A DNA stretch of 64,000 nt, from NCBI GenBank assembly GCA_965112735.1, contig OZ218951.1, forward strand, positions 1,674,001-1,738,000, in the 5' to 3' direction. Shown piece after piece: positions 21,599 through 34,219 of this stretch (position 1 is its first letter; the number at the start of each line of letters is the position of its first letter). The stretch comes from Phaeosaccion multiseriatum (lineage: Eukaryota; Ochrophyta, other classes). A program made the translations under genes and the position numbers. Below the pieces are notes generated by a model. That model had not been told where the DNA came from. It worked only from the letters and a program-made list of their open reading frames with translations, and made no database searches.

Positions 21599-24581
21599 AC
21601 GTGTGTGTGTGTGTATGTGTGTGTGTGGTGTGTGTGTGTGCGTCTCTATACATACACACACACACTTTTTCTCTCCCTTCTTACTCCATCTCCCTCTGTC
21701 TCTATCCATCAGGAACTGCGTGACTTCCTCGAAGAAGATGCCGCTCGCTTCTACCCTCAGTTGTTGCGCTATGTGCGCATCAAGCTCATTGAGGCCTCCG
21801 ATCGAGTGCTCATGGCTTTTGACGAGTCCCTGCAACAAGTAGCGCTTAAGAGCCTCACGGAGCGGTGAGTGAAGGACAGGGCGTGCGTGTGTACGTGGGT
21901 GCGTGAGTGTGTGAGTGGGTGGGTGGGTGCGTGAGTGTGTGAGTGTGTGAGTGGGTGAGTGGGTGCGTGGGTGCGTGAGTGTGTGAGTGGGTGCGTGGGT
22001 GCGTGAGTGTGTGAGTGGGTAGGTACATGCGTTGTACTCATGCTCATTGCTTCGTACTATTTGGAATACAACTGACCCACTCCACCACCTCCTCCCTCCC
22101 TCCCTCCCTCCCTCCCTCCCTCCCTCCCTCCCTCCCTCCCTCCCTTTCTCACCCCCTCCCAACTTCCCCCCCCCCTCACCTCCCCTCCCCCTCTTCCTCC
22201 CTCCACTCCCCCTCCCCCCTCCCCTCCCTCCTCACCCCCCCCCTCCCTCCAACCCAACCTTACCACCAACAACAGCAAGACCACTTTGATAGCCCGAGGC
22301 CTGGTCCAAGAAGAGCCCACAGAAGTGTTGCTTAAGGCAGGAGTGAAGGAGGTGACCGATTCCGTGGTCAAGCTTGCCAACGGAGAAGAGATTCCCTACG
22401 GTTTCGCGGTGTGGGCGGCTGGTAATGGGGCCCTCCCGCTTGTGTCGGAGCTAATTGAGAACTTGCCTTCTCAAAGGAAGAACAAGGCCTGGGGCAGGTA
22501 AGAAACCCCACTGTTCTGTTCTCTCTTCTCATTGTGTTGGTTTGCGCTTTTGTTCTGTGCTGGAGGAAAGAAAGAAGAAGGGCCAGCGAGAAGAGAAGCG
22601 CTTGGTCTTGGTATCTCCTGATCCTCCTCTTCTCTCCCCCCCCCCCCCCTCGGGTTAGGTACCGTTAGGGGTAGTGAGGAAGCCCAGGGGGGGCAGGGGC
22701 GGTGGGCGACTTCAATTGGGTATCGTCGTGTAAAATGGGGGTTTCAGGCGAAGTGGTAACCACTCATGCACGCATCGAGTTTTGGGTCTGATAAGATCGT
22801 AGTTATCCTGTAAATCACCTGCTGTACCAGTGAAGCTGTCAACCTGTATGTTGTTAAACTGTTGCTAACCTGTTGTAACTGTGGCCCCAACAACACTTCA
22901 ATGCTACAGGGGGCGCTTAATCGTGGACGACTGGCTCCGAGTCAAAGGCGCCATTGGGGATGGAATCTTCAGTATTGGCGACTGCGCAGTGGTGGACCAA
23001 AAGCCCCTGCCCCAAACAGCGCAGGTGCTTACCCACCCACCCACCCACTCACTCACTCACTCACTCACTCACTCACTCACTCACTCACTCACTCACTCAC
23101 TCACTCACTCACTTACTCACTCACTCACTCACTCACTCACTCACTCACTCACTCACTCACTCACTCACTTACACCTACCCACTCACTCACTCGCCCAGGA
23201 ATGGGCCAAAGCCCCCTCCCCTGACTTCTCTCCCATCCCCTCTCCTCCCCTCCCCTATCCCTCTGCAGGTGGCCAGCCAGCAGGGCGTGTTCCTGGGCAG
23301 GCTGTTCAGCAGGGACTATGACTTGTTGCAGCCTGTACCCATCAAGCAGGAGGGCAAGAAGGTCAACAGCGTCATGTCGGAGAAGGTGCGTGTGCGCGCG
23401 CGCGGCATGGGGTGTGTGCGTGGCGTTTGTGCGTGGGTGGGTGCGTGCGTGGGTGGGTGCGTGCGTGGGTGGGTGCGTGCGTGGGTGCGTGCGTGGGTGG
23501 GTGCGTGGGTGGGTGCGTGCGTGGGGCATGTGCGAGCGAGCGAGCGCCTGTCTGATCAAAGGGCGGCGGTGTGTGAGCGCTTCTCAAAGCTTCCCAAGAG
23601 ACACGTTCCATTCCTTCTTGAGTCTACTAAAGTACAGTCTTCCTGACCACCCATTCTACCGATATGCCTCTACCCCTCCTACCCCTGCCCATATGCCTTT
23701 CGTTGCCCCACCCTCCCTGCCTCGAACACCCAACGCGTGTATGCGTGTGTGTTGGCGTCGCCAGGCCGGGCTGTCTGCAACGGGTCGCTTCGCTCGGGCC
23801 TTCCAGTTCCTGAACCTTGGGGTGAGTCGAACGACGATAGAGGTCGGAGATAAGGAGGGAGGGAGGGAGGGGGGTAAGGAGGGGGGGAGGGAGGGAGGGA
23901 GGAGGGAGGGAGGGAGAGAGGGAGGGAGGGAGGAGGGAGGGAGGGAGAGGGAAGGATGGAGGGAGGGTGGGAACGGAGGCAGAGAGGAAGGGAGGGAGTG
24001 AGGGAGGGAGTGAAGAGAGGGAGAGAAGAGAGAGAAGAGGGAGAGGGGAAAGAGGAGATAAAAGAAACATCTTCTGATTTTGTCTGCGTCTGACCTGTAT
24101 AAACCCCTCCTTTAATTCCTTCCCTCGGCCTCCCTCTGTCTCCCTCTCCCTCCCACCCTCCCTGTTGGCCCTTCTGCTCGCCTCCGCAGATTTTGGCGTA
24201 CGTGGGCAATGCAGGAGCTCTCGCACAGGTCAGTGCCTCAGTCATCGCGTCTTTCTCTCTCTTGGCTCTCTCCCTCCCCCCCCCCTCTCTCTCCCTCCCT
24301 CTGCTCTCCATACTCTGTTGCTGTCCATAAAACGCAACACGGGGGTCAGTCAATGCATACAAATACATCACACTGACTGAATGTGCTGTTCTCACCCGTC
24401 GCTCTCTCTCTCTGCGAAGGTGCAAGTTGGGGACAAGCAGATCAAGAGCTCTGGTCAGGCCGGCTTCGTCCTGTGGCGCTCCATCTACCTGTCCAAGCAG
24501 GTCTCGATGCGGAACCGCGTACTTGTGGTGTTGGACTGGTCCCGGACCAAGCTCTTTGGGAGGGACATTACGAGGCTGTGA
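19436..24581 (+). CDS. Type II NAD(P)H dehydrogenase (NDH-2), probably organelle-targeted
   Basis: Eleven exons join in phase: 19436-19738, 19932-20075, 20450-20847, 21219-21393, 21713-21864, 22276-22497, 22910-23024, 23269-23385, 23765-23821, 24190-24228 and 24420-24581; 627 residues. NDH-2 passes electrons from NAD(P)H to a quinone without pumping protons. Visible hallmarks are VVLGTGWGSHSFIKEV (first Rossmann fold, FAD), SPRNYFLFTPLL, EHCIFLKQISDA, FCVIGAGPTGIEF (second Rossmann fold, NAD(P)H), IFSIGDCA (FAD), PQTAQVASQQG, and an amphipathic C-terminus with GFVLWRSIYLSKQVS. The N-terminus is a hydrophobic signal-like segment followed by VEGFGFGGPAF. A signal peptide followed by Phe-containing sequence suggests bipartite plastid targeting as in algae with complex plastids; a mitochondrial site is the alternative. 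No EF hand seen. Confidence 0.93.
20848..21218. repeat. NDH-2 intron 3 with (TTCC)n
   Basis: A 371-bp intron containing about 110 bp of TTCC repeat (20936-21045), then pyrimidine-rich sequence, with a CA-rich stretch ending directly in the acceptor CACACAG. Confidence 0.85.
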
Positions 24582-25155
24582 GGGAGTTGCTGGTCGCTGA
24601 TCGCCGGTCGTCCACTGTCGATTGACAAACGGGTTTGCAAGGTTGATTGTGGACGTCAGGGAGCTGACTTGACTGTTTCACTCCCCCATCCATTCATTTA
24701 GAAAAGGTTTCTTTTTTTTGTTTTCGCTTGTGTTTGATGAGGGCGTTGCGTTTTATGGTACGAAAGACGATAGATGGAAGAGAAGAATTTTTCAGAGAGG
24801 GAAAGAGAGAGAGAGAGTGTGTGTGTGTATAGTTTAGGGGAAGAGTGTGGTGACCGTCTAACACGCTTCACACTCTCACGAGGGGTCGGCTGGACAATAT
24901 CTTCCCGTCCTGCGCGTGGTCGAGAGTAGCGCATGTCGGGAGGGGGGGGGGGGGGGGAAGGAGGGGGGCCTTGACCTTGAATTTCAACTCTTTCTCCCTT
25001 CCCTGTTGTTCATTCTGATCTCCAAGTGTTTGCCCAAATATAATAAAGCAAAGAGCTCCAAAGGGAGGAGAAAAGAGGAGGGGCTTACGCATCCCAGGAA
25101 AATTTAGTAGTGGGAGCAGTGGTAGCTGCGGAAGCGACGCGAGGGAGAGAGGAGG
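24582..25155. other. Spacer between NDH-2 and S49 protease genes
   Basis: No gene seen. Contains T-rich sequence near 24706-24722 that could serve NDH-2 3'-end formation, GA/GT microsatellites near 24800-24830 and a poly-G run at 24942-24957. The region before 25156 should carry the promoter of the next gene. Confidence 0.5.
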
Positions 25156-28100
25156 ATGAGGAGGAGGAGGAGTTTGGTCGCGTTGCTGCTGGGTTGTGGA
25201 GGATATACCGCGGCTGCCGCAGGAGATGGAGGTGTGAGAGGAGGTGGTAGTGGGACATCAAGGCTGCTGAAGCCTTCGTCATTGCTGAGGAGGGAGTCTC
25301 TTTCGAGCCACCGCGTGGCGTTGGAAGGACGGCTTAGTCAGCGACGTCCGAGCAGTACGAGGGCGGGGGATGCTGCCGTGATGCTGAGAGGGGGGAGGCT
25401 TATAGCGGGGTGGTCCTCGTCATCAGAGGAGGAAGAGGACGAGTACGGCGAAAGAAGCTTTGATGGAGAGGGCTCAGGCTCGAGTAGCGAGGAAGAAGGT
25501 TCGGAGGAGAGCGGAGCCGAGAGTGAGGGTGAGTATTCAGCCAGCGAAGATAGTGGAGACGCTTCCGAAGAGGGAGGCGAAGGCGAGATTAGCGGCGCGA
25601 CTGCTGCGGATGGCGACGGCGAGGAAGACGACGGAGAAGAGAGTGAGGGACAAGAGAGTGACAGCAGCAGGGCAAGAGCAGCACGCCACACACACAGTCA
25701 CAGAGGGGCACGACGCTGTAGCCGCCACCACCGCCACCACCTGGGTAGGGGGGAGGAGGGAGGGAGGAGGGGAGAGAAGGGAAAGCGTAGGGCTGTGAAG
25801 AAGAAGGAGGACGGGAAGAAGAAGGGGAAGAAAAAGGGGAGTAGGGTGGCCGAGAGAATGGCCTCCTCCCCATTGTTGCTGTGGCTTCAGAAGATCCGGC
25901 TCTCCGACATCATTACCATCATGTTTCTTGTCTGCTTAGTCAAGGTCGTGGGGCTGTCCAAGGCCGTACTGGTGCTGGGCTTGCTCGAGTTCCTGCTGAA
26001 GCGACGCGGAGTGGGGGCAGGAGCAGGAGAGGGAGGCGAGGCGCGGAAGGGGGCTGTGGCGGGCGGTGGCGGCCTGATGGGCGTGGCAGGCAAGCACGTG
26101 GATAATCACTTCAGCTTTGTGCGCCTGAACGACCGATTTGCCAAGGACCGAAGAGAGCTGCGGGAGAGCTGTCTCGCGGCCCCCATACCTAAGTCAATGG
26201 ACGAGGCTCGTACGAGCGCCGCGAACGACTCCCTGCTGGCGAAGGGTGATTCGGTAAGTGAGGGGCGTGAGTGTGTAAGTGGGTGAGTGTGGGCAATGGA
26301 AGGGGGAAGGGACAGGGTGGCCGGCGTGGCGCTACCGTTGGACGGGTGCTCGACACCGTCACACGCCTTTGGACCCACGCACCCTTTCCTACCTTTCCTT
26401 CCTCCCTGCATCTCCCCTTTCCTTGGTTCCCTCTCTCTTATCTCTTTCTCTTCTCTTTCGCGTCTCTCGCTGCTCGTGTCGGTTGTACAGCCTCTGGCCT
26501 TTTGGAGGTCACAGATAGATGGCTTGGTGGGGTCGATGAGCAAAGGGGGCCTTGGAGGAGGGAGAGATCTTAGTCCGGAGCAGAAGGGAGTCAGTCCAGA
26601 TCACAAGGGGGGGGGAGACAAGTCCCAGGGGGGCGGCGAGGAGGAGGCGACGAAGAGAGCTGGCGGGGGGGCACAGGGAGAGGGAAGGGGGAGCAGCCGG
26701 AGACACAGGGGAAGCAGGAGGACCAAGGGAAGGAGGCGGCGGCACATTAAGGACCAAGAGACAATGGGTGCGAAAGCAGAGGAGGGTGGAATGCCGAAGG
26801 AGCCGCAGCAAAAGGAGGAGAAGACCAACGAGGAGGGGGAGGAGCAGGAGCAGGGGCTAGGGCTGAGGGCGTCGATAAATGGCACCGTGGCGGGAGACGA
26901 GAAGGGGCGCGATGCCCAATCTCTCTCGTCCAAGTGGAAAAACGGAGTCGTCGCTGCCGCTGCTCAGACGGGCGTCGACTCTCCGAAGGCGGATGCTGCT
27001 GTATCACCAACTGCCGCTGCCGCTGCTGCTGTGGCCCCCAAGAGGCCTCGGGCCTTTTTGGTGGACTTGCTGGTAATCGACCCCGTCACCTTTGAGCTCG
27101 CCGTATCTTTTCTGATGGAGGTGAGTGAGCTACGCCCTACCTACCCACCTACCTACCTACCTACCTACCTACCAACCTCCATCCTTCCTACCTACCTCCC
27201 TACCTCCCCACCTAGTTACCTACCTACCTACCTACCTATCTACATATCATAAATATGCACGCTCAAAAGAGAGTGGTGCGATTGAAGCAGTCACCCGACG
27301 CCCTCTCCTCCCTCTATTCCTGCTGCTGCCGCTGCTGCTGCTGCTGCTGCTGCTGCTCCTGTATCACCAACTGCTCTGCTTAGGTCGCGGACCCCGAGAA
27401 GGACGAGATAGTGCTGCGCTTGGAGAGCCCCGGGGGACCCGTGCAGTACGTAGTGCTTTCGTTTGGCGTTCCTACAAGTCAATAAAGTTCCCCACCCCAC
27501 CCCACCCCACCCCACCCACCCCATCCTATCCCACCCCACCCCTCCCCTCCCCTCTCCTTCTCCTGCCCCTGCTGTGGTGTGTCGCACTGCTCACCCCCCC
27601 CTCCTCACCGGTCTCTCCTGACCTCCTCCTTGTCCTTCCTTCGTACCTGCTGCACAACTGCCGTAACTGCCGTAACTGGCGTAACCGCCTCTCTCAGGCT
27701 GTTTGGCCACCTGTCATCTGAGCTTGCTCGTCTGCGGCAGGCGGGCTTCGAGCTCACCGTGTGTGTCGACAAGGTGGCGGCTAGCGGCGGTGAGAAAATG
27801 TGGATGGGGCATCATGAGGATGATGGTGACGATGATGACGAGGAGGATGAGGAGGAGAAGAACGGGGAGGATAAGGTTTGCCTTTCTCTGTCTCCCTCTC
27901 TCTCACACGCGCATACACTCTCTTTTGTCTCTCTTTCCCTCTCTCCCCTCCCTGTCGTCCGCTCTCTGTCTTCCTCCTTCTCACTCTCTCCCCGTCGTCT
28001 TCCCCCCTCTCTCTCTTTCTGTAAATGTCTGTGTTGTTGTGTCACGTGTCCCCAGGCTACATGCTTGCGGTGGTGGGCACGAAGATCGTGGCGGCACCTT

Positions 28101-28689
28101 TCGCCGTGGTGGGCTCCATCGGTGTTATTGCGGAGGTGAGGACTTGGTGCCATCAGTTAGCAGAGGGCAATTGGTGTCATGGAAGAGGACTGGGACGGAC
28201 GGCAATCCGCTTCAGCCCGTGCTCACATCCTTCCTTCGTCTCTCTCTTCTTCCCTCCCTCCCTCCCTCCCTCCCCACCTTGTGTGCCTGCGCTATTCTAC
28301 ACTTGCTCAGGCCCTGAACTTCTCCAAGGGGCTCAAGAAGCTTGGGGGAGAGGCTCATCAGTTCACGGCAGGACAGCTCAAATCCTCCATCGGGGCCTTC
28401 ACAGAGGTGCGCACATACGCTGCAAGTAACGTTACTGCTGGGGCTCTGTACGTAGCCCCAACCTCCTCCTCCTCTTGCCATGCTTTGTTTGTGCCTGTGT
28501 GACGGAGCTCAGGTGACGACAAACCAGAAGCTTGCTATGCGCAAGCAGATTGACACAATACACATCGCCTTCAAGGTCCGTCAGTCAGACAGTCAGTGAA
28601 GTAGCGAAGCAAAGGGTCACGGTAGTTCGTCGCTTTGTCTGTTCCGTTTTGTTGCTCTCTGTGTCCTGTCCATCTTATCTCACCGTGTT

Positions 28690-28728
<39 letters not shown>

Positions 28729-29788
28729 CTCCCTCCCCTCTCTCTCCCTCTCTTTGTCCCTCTCTCTCTGCTTCCCTCCCTCTGTCCTGTCGTTCTGTCC
28801 CTCATGCCTATCGCCGTGCCAACTGTGAACATATGAACAACAGGACCACATCCGCAAGTACCGCCCCATCGTGGACGTGGAAACCGTCGGCACCGGGGAG
28901 GTGTGGCTCGCCATGGATGCGCAGCGGCTGGGTATGGTCGATGAGGTTGGTCGTGGAATGGTAGTCTGCAGCCCCTGTGGACTTGGACTCTGACTGGCTC
29001 TGGCCACCGACTCACTGCGCCCCCACTCGCTCACACGCACCTCCTCTCCGCGCCCCCCCCCCCCCCTCCTTCCCCTCCCTCCGTCCACCTCACCCCTCAC
29101 CCCTCCTTCTCCTTTACAGATATCAACCTCCTCGGAATACCTTCACGAACTCACCAAGAAGAAGGACGTCTATCAGATGAAGAATTACACACGCAAGCTC
29201 GGCTTGCACGTTGGTCGAAGCGTCTTCAACCCCTTCGCCAAGGCCGCTGCTCTGGGAAGGGAGGTGGTCACACTCGTTCACTCTCTGTCCGCTCTCTTCC
29301 CGGCCGATCCGACACCGTCATCATCCCCTGCATCAGGGGCGTCAGGCTTGTCGGCCTCTCGGTCACACAAGCTCACACCCTTGGTAGCGTCATTGTCGAG
29401 GCTGGCAGCAGCAGTTGGTGATACGGGAGAAGAAGCAGGAGGAGAAGGAGGAGGAGCAGGAGGCATGGGCATGGGGTTCGGCCTGGAGCAGCAATTTCCC
29501 CCCTTCGCTATGGCCTCGGCGCCTGGAGGAGGAGGAGGAGGAGGAGGGGGAGGAGGAGACTTTGGGAGTTTTATGATGGGCATGGCCCCCTTGGGGCAGG
29601 TCGGGCAGGGCCCCTCTGCTGCTGTATCACCAACTGGCGATGTTGCTGATGTTGCTGATGCTGCTGCTGCTAATGCTGCGTCGTGGAGCGGTGGTGCCAG
29701 ATATTGCGATGAGACGAAGGGACAAGGTAGTGAGGAGAGGGGACAAAGGGAGAGGCAGCCGCAGCAGCCACAGCCACATTCGCAGTAG
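25156..29788 (+). CDS. S49 family serine protease, SohB type, with long low-complexity extensions
   Basis: Nine exons join in phase: 25156-26253, 26491-27120, 27384-27445, 27698-27789, 28056-28135, 28311-28406, 28513-28575, 28844-28945 and 29120-29788; 963 residues. The start follows a signal-like RRRRSLVALLLGCGG. An acidic Ser/Glu stretch, a His/Lys-rich stretch and one hydrophobic membrane segment (ITIMFLVCLVKVVGLSKAVL) come next. The protease core is recovered only by splicing: RAFLVDLLVIDP, EIVLRLESPGGPVQ, CVDKVAASGGYMLAVVGTKI (nucleophile Ser in AASGG), VGSIGV, FTAGQLKSS (likely general-base Lys) and GEVWLAMDAQRLGMVDE. S49 enzymes cleave within or beside membranes, for example signal-peptide remnants. 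Bacterial SohB is roughly a third of this length, so more than half of this protein is extension. A plastid or endomembrane location is inferred. Confidence 0.88.
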
Positions 29789-30251
29789 CAGCACCAGCAG
29801 CAGTAGTAACAGCAGAAGCAGTAGTAGCAGCAGAGCCAGGCCAAACAGAAGCTGAAGCAGGGTACGAGGGAGAACCTCCGGCAGTGCAGTAGCCTCGGCA
29901 GTTGGTGATACAGCTGCAGACGAGTCCGTCAAGAGCACACGCACACACGTCCGAAACGGTTTTGTGTGTGGTGCATCCCTGCCCAGATGATCCCTGCCCA
30001 GACTGCGACCACAACTCCACAGCTTCACAAGCACAACGTGTACATACACCATCTATTTTTGTGTACTTGGTCTCTGAGCCCCTCCATTGGCCTCCTCAGC
30101 ACCTCGCCTGAGCGACACATCAGCTGGAAAGAGTATATGAGCCCCGTATTCTTGCTGAGAGAGAAAGCAAGCCTGGCTGCCTTGTCCCCCGCCCTTGCTG
30201 CTTCAGCGTGACCATCTGCTCATGGCCCAGCTGCCCCGCGACAGCCTCCTC

Positions 30252-30284
<33 letters not shown>

Positions 30285-30686
30285 TCCCCCCTCCTCCTGC
30301 TGCTGCCACCGCCCTTCTCTGCCGCCCTCAATCCTCCAGCCAGTACGGCGCGTGGCTGCGTACGTAGGGATCCCCTGGCGGTGCTTTCCTCCACCTGCTC
30401 CCCTGGGGCCTGTTGCAGCGGGGGCGTAATACCTCGTACAAGTTCGCAAGGATGCCTTGATTGTAAATGTTCAGCGGCCTCTGTTGGGTGGTGTGGGGTG
30501 GGGTCCGTAGGGTGTTGGGTGGGGCGGGTCGGGTGGGTGGGTTGGGGTGGGGTGGGTGCGATAGACCACCATAGCGCGTAGGACAGTCTGAGCTCTCCGG
30601 CACTATCCGACAAACCCCTCATCTGGGTGCCGGAGCAGCATCAGGAGCAGCAGCAGCAGCAGCAGCAAGAAGAACCGCCTGCTTCC
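29789..30686. other. Spacer between convergent genes, simple-sequence rich
   Basis: No gene supported. Contains AGC repeats (29750-29850, overlapping the end of the protease gene), a CTCCTC run (about 30246-30300) and G-rich GGGTGGG sequence (30485-30560). One perfect copy of a 14-bp dispersed motif (GCAGTTGGTGATAC) lies at 29898-29911. Confidence 0.5.
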
Positions 30687-31900
30687 CTAAACACCAACAT
30701 CAGCCCCCTGCAGTAGTCACCATACCCAAGCCGAAAAGTACTCAATCACCCACCCACAAACCTACCTTTCCCGGTGGGGGCGAGGGGCCGTCCGGTGCCG
30801 GAGCCTTCTCCTCCGCCTCCTCCTCCTCCTCCTCCTGCTGCTCCTCCTCCCCTTTGTCCTCCTCCTTGTCCTCCTCCTCTGCTTGCTTCACTTCATCCCC
30901 CTCCTCAGTCGCTTTGGTTTTTCGCTTCCCTGCTCGTTTTCGCAGGCCAACCCGCCTTCCTGTTGCCCCTGCTCCATTCCTACCTGCCTCCTCCTCCTCA
31001 GCCGGCTTGTCAGTGGAGTCTCCTCCACCGTCCTTTCCTTGCTTTCCCTCTGTTTGACCTGTCACCTCACCCATCCCCTCGAACCTTCCTCCGCTGTCTT
31101 TGTAGGCTTTTGTCTGTTCACAGCATCACGTCAAGGTTAGGAGGGTAAGGGTGGTGGTGCAGAGATGCAGCGTGGAATAGATACGGCAAGATATGCAGCA
31201 GAGTACACCGTAGACCACACAGGGGGTAAGGACCGCGGTTGTTAGTAGCAGCAGTTGGTGATACTGGAGGAGGAGGAGGAGGAGGAGGAGGAGGCGGAGG
31301 AGGAGGAGGAGGAGGAGGAGGAGGAGGGGGAGGAAGAGGAGGAGGAGGCGGAGGAGAAGGAGGAGGGGGAGAAGCAGGAGCAGGAGGAGGAGGAGGGAGG
31401 AGGAGGAGGGAGGAGGGAGGAGAGACCGATTGGCCCTGGCATACGCAATTCCAAACCTTGTTCACTTATCACTCACCAATCGGCGATGGAAGCCGGCCAC
31501 TTCTTTCCATTTGGCAGCCTCGTTGGTTGTCTGCCCCCTCACTATGAGCCAAATGTGATACAGAAAGAAGCCTGCGAGGACGAGGCCCATGCAAGACGCT
31601 AGTGCCAGCAGGCCGAGGAGGCGACCACGATGGAACATGAAGTACTGATGGATGGCAATGGATGGCGGGAGGAAAGGAGGGAGGGGAGAAGGGAGCGAGG
31701 GGGGGAGGGAGGAACGGAGGGACGGATGGCAAGAGGGAGGGAGGGAGGGAGAGAGGGAACAGGAACGGGGGCGGGGGTTAGGAAGGGCGAGAAGGGTGAC
31801 CCATGGGCAACCCACACAAAGACACGCACACACATACACAATCACGCACACGCACACACGTAAACACATACAAACGCACAGGCACAGGCACAGGCACAGG

Positions 31901-31931
<31 letters not shown>

Positions 31932-33712
31932 GCGCTATGATGAGAGGTGAGGCCTTGGTGCGCTGATTGGTAGTGGTGTTGATGAAGGTGGCGTCCCACA
32001 GCCGCTTCTCCTGCGCGTCGCTGGCGAGAATGCTCCCGATGAGGACGGACCCGTAGGCCAGCATCAGCTGGGGGGGGAGGATGGATGGAGGGAGAGGGGG
32101 GGAGGGAGGGAGGGAGGGAGGGAGGAAGGGAGGGAGGGAGGGAAGAGGGGAGGGGGAGAAGGCGGGATGGGACGTAAGGGTGCAGGGTCGACAGAGAGGG
32201 TCCATATAGAGGGTGGACATAGACTCGTGTCGGAAGGCCGGCACACTCACGCAATGCACGAGCAGGAAGAAGAGGAAGTGGCGGTAATTGTCCTCCCCCA
32301 CACACTGATTCAGCCACCCGCAGTGGTGATCGAAGCGAGACACGCAGTGATTGCACACGCGGCAGTGCTTTGACCTCGCCAGTCTGTAGAGGACCAACGC
32401 AGGATGGAGGGAGGAGAAGAAAGGCGGGAGTGTTTCACAGATGGCAGCAAGTGAGTGAGTGAGTGCGTCAATGACTTGATGCAAGGAAGTGAAGTACGCT
32501 TCGGGTGGGACTATGGGGTACTGGGTTAGGAGAGAGGGATGGGGGGACGACTCAAGGGCTCGAAAGATGGCAGCCTACGGCCTGCATAACCACACATGAG
32601 TAGAGGGGGGTTGGTAGCGGATGGCAGCGGATGGCACTACTCACTTGACGGTCTTGCACGTTTTGCAATTCCGCTTCGTGTAGAGCAGGTTGTCGAAGGG
32701 GTAGTTGGCGAGGCTTCGCGCAGTCTCCTGCAGCCGGGAAGGCGTGTGTGTGTTGAGTGAGTAAGTGAGTGAGTGCGTGAGTGGGTGGGTGAGTGAGTGA
32801 ATGCGTCGAGTGAGTGAGTGTGTGAGTGAGTGAGAGTTGAGTGACACAATGCACTGGGTCGGCGGACTGACCTGGGTGATGACGCCTGGCCCTTTGAGAC
32901 ATGCAATGGCGAAGGTGGCGATGCACGCAGCCATAACCAGGAAGGCAGTTTGCTGCTCAGGGTCAGGGTGAGGATGAGGGTGATGGTCAGGGGTGGGGGC
33001 AGGGATGGAACAGCGAGAGAATGGCACCGAGGACGACAGTTACAAGCTGTAGGTGGAACCCATTGCTCCAATGGCGAGAGTCTTGGTCCATATACCTAAC
33101 CCACCCTTGCTTCAGTCCCGACATCTATCAGCGCCACTGTTGCCTCCATATTGGAGCAAGACTCATCGCAGCCATATTGTACCTTGTGATACTCATCGAG
33201 GTAGAGGTTGGGTATCTCCGGATAGCCTTCCAGCAAGAAGAGGAGGAAGCTGCCGTTCACGAGCACCATGTAGACGATTTGCATCACGGGGTTGGGCGAG
33301 TCACACAGCCACGAGTAGGCGTTGTTGGTGGCTTCTCGCATGTCTTCCATACGCTTCTTGCCCATCAACTTTTGCATGCACCACCAGTATGCTGCGGGGA
33401 CTCTCTCTGTGAGGCCTCTGCTAATCATACCGCCGAGGCCATCGCTGTGACGAGGATACAAGGATAAGAAAGGGGGGGGAAAAAAAGGAAAGGTAGGCCG
33501 ATGAAAGAAGGAGATGGACTTCTTAAAGGGGGTATCTGTGTTTATGCGGGGTCGGAGAGGTAGGACAGGAAAAAGAGTGTTGTACTACCGTAGAGGGGAA
33601 GAGGAAAGCTTGGCGAGAACTAGTACCTGTCGGGGTCGGCCACGAATAAGCCATATAGGAAGAACATTGCCACCACGGCGTTGAAAGCCAACAGCGACAC
33701 GGCGGATACCAT
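30687..33712 (-). CDS. DHHC palmitoyltransferase
   Basis: Exons in transcript order: 33627-33712, 33183-33444, 32872-32952, 32645-32727, 32251-32383, 31930-32067, 31477-31644, 30766-31113 and a 21-nt last exon 30687-30707; about 439 residues. If the last donor is not used, the frame stops at 30742. The enzyme transfers palmitate to cysteines of substrate proteins at endomembranes. The CRD reads NCKTCKTVK across a splice join, then [19 protein letters not shown] with NQCVG, giving the full Cys/His zinc pattern and the catalytic DHHC. Four or more membrane segments flank it ([55 protein letters not shown]). The TTxE motif appears as [10 protein letters not shown]. The tail is very acidic and Lys-rich. 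Several introns contain GT, ACTC or CCCT repeats. Confidence 0.9.
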
Positions 33713-34219
33713 CTTTCCCTCTCTTCAAGCCTTTATCAGCTTTCCATAAAGCTTCTTTCTTTTTTCTCCACCCCCGATTATCCCCTCCCCCTTGTGAACG
33801 ATCAACTTGACCCTGAGTTTCAGCCCTTTCCCCCCGTTGTGATCTTTCATCTTTCCCCTCTTTCGCTCTGATCCGCTCTGGAGAGCTGGAGGAGACGATG
33901 GGGAGGGATTGGGAAATGGTCAGGAAGAGGGAAGGCTCATCACGCCTTCGTCCTGCGGTGAGTAGGGATTTGGAGGTTGTACAGAGCCATTCATCCTCCT
34001 TTCTCTCTTCTCTCTCGCTTTCAACTTAAAGGGGGCTGCAGCTTGAGGGCAGTGCGACGTGAGCGTCGTCCAGGCCCTGCCCAGACAAATGAAGCGGCCG
34101 AACCTCTACTGGGGTGACCACTTGGCCATCACGCGGGAGCGAGTGCTGCGCTCCAGGGGTCCGCTCGGGACGGTGTGAGGATTCTCAAGTAGCTGCCCCG
34201 AAGAAGGGTGTGGCAGAAT
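33713..34219. other. Upstream region of the DHHC gene
   Basis: No clear gene. It should contain the DHHC promoter. A short open frame at 34089-34178 (begins MKRPNLYWGDH) is too short to judge and might be a leader exon of the ankyrin fragment downstream. Confidence 0.4.

Noticed and set aside
28675-29100. Minus-strand open frames overlapping the S49 protease exons
   Set aside because: They are shadows of GC-rich coding sequence and CT-repeat introns; the plus-strand exons have family motifs and consistent splice phases.
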